From assembly GCF_017303055.1 (NCBI RefSeq), contig NZ_JAEKJT010000003.1, forward strand, positions 62,001 through 126,000: a stretch of 64,000 bases of DNA, given 5' to 3'. Numbering within the stretch: the first letter of the stretch is position 1; each line of letters starts with the position of its first letter. The notes beneath the pieces are model-generated. The model had not been told where the DNA came from. It was given only the letters and a program-made list of their open reading frames with translations, and ran no database searches. Source of the DNA: Halomonas litopenaei (GTDB lineage: Bacteria; Pseudomonadota; Gammaproteobacteria; Pseudomonadales; Halomonadaceae). This document shows, piece by piece, positions 61,890 through 64,000 of the stretch. The position numbers and the translations under genes were made by a program.

Positions 61890-62110
61890 CCCACCCCCCA
61901 TCCCAACCGAGGTCGCAGACCTCCGCTCGGCGGCGCTTCCCCCTCTCTTGCACCGACGACGCTCTGCCGCTTTGGTCGGCTTTCCCGGCCGACCAAATTT
62001 GCATAGAGTAGTGCGCTTTATGTTGGCACCGCAGGTAGCGAGGGACTTGTCCCAGCGCTCTACCTGCCCATGTTGCCCGCGGCTATCACCCGGGCGCTTC
62101 GTGCTGCGAG

Positions 62111-62134
62111 TGGATCGCCCATGGGAGCGATCCA
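62111..62134 (+). other. Hairpin in the gap before lysO
   Basis: TGGATCGC (62111-62118) pairs with GCGATCCA (62127-62134) around CCATGGGA. It lies 94 bases before the lysO start, in a 338-base gap with no gene; it may be part of the lysO leader or a weak terminator. Confidence 0.4.
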
Positions 62135-62227
62135 GCCACCCCTTATACCGGCCGACCATCTCCTTTTCTCCCTGCGTTCTGGGAAGCGCCGACAAGCACT
62201 CTATCTATCAAGCAAGGATGCACTTTC

Positions 62228-63154
62228 ATGTTTAGCGGTCTGCTGATCGTTCTGCTGCCCCTGGTACTGGGCTACCTGATCCCCGTTCGCAGCGCTGCGG
62301 TGCTTGGCTGGATCAATCGAGGCGTCAGCGCCTCCATCTATCTCATCCTGCTGCTGATGGGCATCAGCCTTGCGGGTTTGCCAGACCTCGGCAACCAGCT
62401 GTCGCGCATGGGCGGCCAAGCGCTGACGCTGTTCAGCGTGATTTCGCTGTTCAATCTGGCAGCCCTGTGGTGGCTGTCGCGGCGACTGCGACTGGATCTG
62501 GGGAAAAGGCAGGTCGTTGAAGGTGCGCCCACCAGCAAACTGGCCGCCATGGCTGGCTCACTGGCGCTGGTCGGGGTGGTCGTTGCAGGCCTGGTCCTCG
62601 GCCTGCTGCTGGTCGGCCGCTGGGGGGCGACCCCTTTCCAGCTGGCGGAGCACCTCGCCGAGTGGGTGCTGTACCTGCTGCTGGCGTTGATCGGCTGCCA
62701 GCTGCGCAATTCCGGCATGCCACTCAAGCAGATCCTGTTGAACCGACATGGTCTCTACATCGCCTTGACGCTGGCAACGAGCTCGCTGCTGGGTGGGCTG
62801 GCGGCGGCCCCGCTGCTCGACCTTGAGTGGAACGAGGGGCTGGCCATGGCCTCGGGATTTGGCTGGTACTCGCTGTCGGGCATTCTGATCGGTGAGCACC
62901 TAGGCCCCGCGCTCGGGGGCGTCGCCTTCTTCAACGACTTGACGCGAGAGCTGCTGGCCTTCGTACTGATTCCTCTGGTCATGCGCCGCTATGCGCCATT
63001 GGCCATCGGCTACGGCGGCGCCACCTCGATGGACTTCACCCTGCCGGTCATTCAGCAGCACGGTGGCGTTCGCTGCGTGCCCATTGCGGTGGTCAGTGGC
63101 TTTCTGCTGTCGCTACTGTCACCACCGCTGATTCTCTTCCTGGTGTCACTGTAG
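62228..63154 (+). CDS. lysO: Lysine exporter LysO (YbjE-like)
   Basis: A 308-residue membrane protein with about eight hydrophobic segments. SGFGWYSLSGILIGEHLGPALGGVAFFNDLTREL and GYGGATSMDFTLPVIQQHGG are the two conserved blocks of LysO (DUF340). In E. coli LysO exports lysine and confers resistance to thialysine. It stands alone with ATG 62228; upstream text AAGGATG gives a fair ribosome site. Confidence 0.9.
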   Translation: MFSGLLIVLLPLVLGYLIPVRSAAVLGWINRGVSASIYLILLLMGISLAGLPDLGNQLSRMGGQALTLFSVISLFNLAALWWLSRRLRLDLGKRQVVEGAPTSKLAAMAGSLALVGVVVAGLVLGLLLVGRWGATPFQLAEHLAEWVLYLLLALIGCQLRNSGMPLKQILLNRHGLYIALTLATSSLLGGLAAAPLLDLEWNEGLAMASGFGWYSLSGILIGEHLGPALGGVAFFNDLTRELLAFVLIPLVMRRYAPLAIGYGGATSMDFTLPVIQQHGGVRCVPIAVVSGFLLSLLSPPLILFLVSL

Positions 63155-63251
63155 CTTCAAGCGTCAGCGCCTGGCAGCGGACCAGGCTTACTGTCGGCAC
63201 GACATCATCCATCGCAGCCCTGCTGGCGACTGCATCGGAGGACATCCCACC

Positions 63252-64000
63252 GTGAGCACGTCCGATCGCCCTATCACGCTGAAGGATCTGGCCCAGCGCC
63301 TCAAGGTCTCGACGGCCACGGTGTCCAATGCCTTCAACCGTCCCGATCAGCTGTCGCGCGCGCTGCGCGAACATATCCTGGCCGAGGCACGCCGCCTGGG
63401 ATACCCCGGCCCGGATGCCCGGGCGCGCAGTTTGCGCACCGGGCAGTCGCGCATCGTCGCGGTGGTACTGGCAGAAACCCTTACCTATAGCCTGAATGAC
63501 GCCGTCTCCAGCGAGCTGCTCAGCGGTGTCACCGAGGTCCTCGACGCCCACGGCCACACCTTGTTGCTGTTGTCGGGACGTCAGGCGGGCTCACCGCGCC
63601 AGGCCGACGCGCTGTGCCACCCGGGTTCCGCCAGCATGGCCGACGGCTTTATCGTCTACGGCTTGATGCCCGGTGACCGCCTGATCAACGAACTTCCCGC
63701 CCAACGACCTCTGGTTGGCGTCGATTTCCATATCGATGCTCGACCTACCGTGCACGTCGACAATGAACAGGCGTGCTACGCCATTGCGCGCCACGCTCTG
63801 ACCCACGCGCCCCAACGTGCGGCCATTGTGAGTCTGCGTCTGACCGTGGAGCCGCATAATGGTCGGGTCAGCCAGGAACAGGACTATTTAAGCGCCGACC
63901 ACACCATCACCCGGGCCAGACTGGATGGCTTCCAGCGCGCGCTGTCCGAGCAAGGCATAGCCCCTGACGACGTGCCGGTGTGGAACATCGATGAAAACGT
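63252..64000 (+). CDS. LacI-family transcriptional regulator, cut by window edge
   Basis: From GTG 63252, with GGAGG nine bases upstream, 249 codons run open to the right edge. The start TLKDLAQRLKVSTATVSNAFNRPDQLS is a LacI-type helix-turn-helix, followed by the hinge (LREHILAEARRLGYPGPDARARSLRTG) and a sugar-binding-like core with IVAVVLAETLTYSLND and RPLVGVDFHIDARPTVHVDNEQA. Regulated genes probably lie outside the window. Effector unknown. Confidence 0.9.
   Translation, partial: MSTSDRPITLKDLAQRLKVSTATVSNAFNRPDQLSRALREHILAEARRLGYPGPDARARSLRTGQSRIVAVVLAETLTYSLNDAVSSELLSGVTEVLDAHGHTLLLLSGRQAGSPRQADALCHPGSASMADGFIVYGLMPGDRLINELPAQRPLVGVDFHIDARPTVHVDNEQACYAIARHALTHAPQRAAIVSLRLTVEPHNGRVSQEQDYLSADHTITRARLDGFQRALSEQGIAPDDVPVWNIDEN

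Overview
The window looks like the chromosome of a halophilic or halotolerant gammaproteobacterium, most probably a member of the Halomonadaceae (Halomonas, Chromohalobacter or a close relative). Three things point there: the GC-rich base composition, the density of compatible-solute genes (a glycine-betaine type ABC importer, a BCCT carrier and a near-complete ectoine degradation cluster), and the order doeA-doeB-doeX / doeC / doeD / eutB / eutC, which follows the arrangement known from Halomonas elongata. The genus call is inference. No rRNA, tRNA, CRISPR array or transposase was seen.

Layout. 1-126 is the start of a superoxide dismutase gene (sodA) leaving on the left. 0.4-9.2 kb is a hydroxamate-siderophore block: fhuC-fhuD-fhuB, an MsrA-type methionine sulfoxide reductase, a TonB-dependent receptor and a YojI/PvdE-type exporter, with Fur-like sites before fhuC and the receptor. 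9.7-10.3 kb holds an exported PRC-barrel protein. 10.4-16.6 kb is a second full iron uptake system (ATPase, two permeases, binding protein, receptor), again with Fur-like sites. 17-21.4 kb has a LysR regulator and an AaeXAB-like efflux set (DUF1656, HlyD-type adaptor, FUSC pump). An AEC carrier and a YliI-like aldose dehydrogenase follow. 23.9-28.9 kb is the betaine block: proV-proW-proX-like ABC importer and a BCCT carrier. 29-33.4 kb carries an ArnT-like glycosyltransferase, a DEDDh exonuclease and a cNMP/CBS/DUF294 signalling protein. 33.5-34.4 kb is a RES-Xre toxin-antitoxin pair.

34.5-37.8 kb is visibly richer in A/T than its surroundings and carries an M20 amidohydrolase and an MFS carrier. 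It is bracketed by a 93-bp direct repeat: the intact 3' end of a DUF4168 gene on the right and a decayed copy of the same 3' end on the left. This looks like an inserted or recombined accessory segment. 38.5-42 kb is a TRAP importer with a fused QM subunit and a Tat-exported binding protein; upstream lie two perfect palindromes of the GntR/FadR operator type. 42.6-44.5 kb has a coupled 46-codon ORF, a DMT permease and a DUF1206 protein.

44.6-55.6 kb is the ectoine catabolic region. DoeA opens ectoine, DoeB deacetylates, DoeD transaminates and DoeC oxidises to aspartate. EutB and EutC are linked to hydroxyectoine use. DoeX (Lrp/AsnC) and a divergent EnuR-like MocR protein regulate. The doeA-enuR gap holds a repeated TCATGACAAT element, one copy of which covers the enuR start codon. 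The doeD leader can form two mutually exclusive hairpins. 55.7-60.1 kb looks like an electrophile/quinone detoxification regulon: YghU-type GST, SDR, old yellow enzyme and a TetR repressor, with matching TAGACCAGTC sites before the reductase and the repressor. 60.4-64 kb has a DJ-1/PfpI protein, a DUF3108 protein, a LysO-like lysine exporter and the start of a LacI-family regulator running off the right edge. Several intergenic regions carry short tandem repeats of 10-15 bp period, an unusual recurrent trait of this window.
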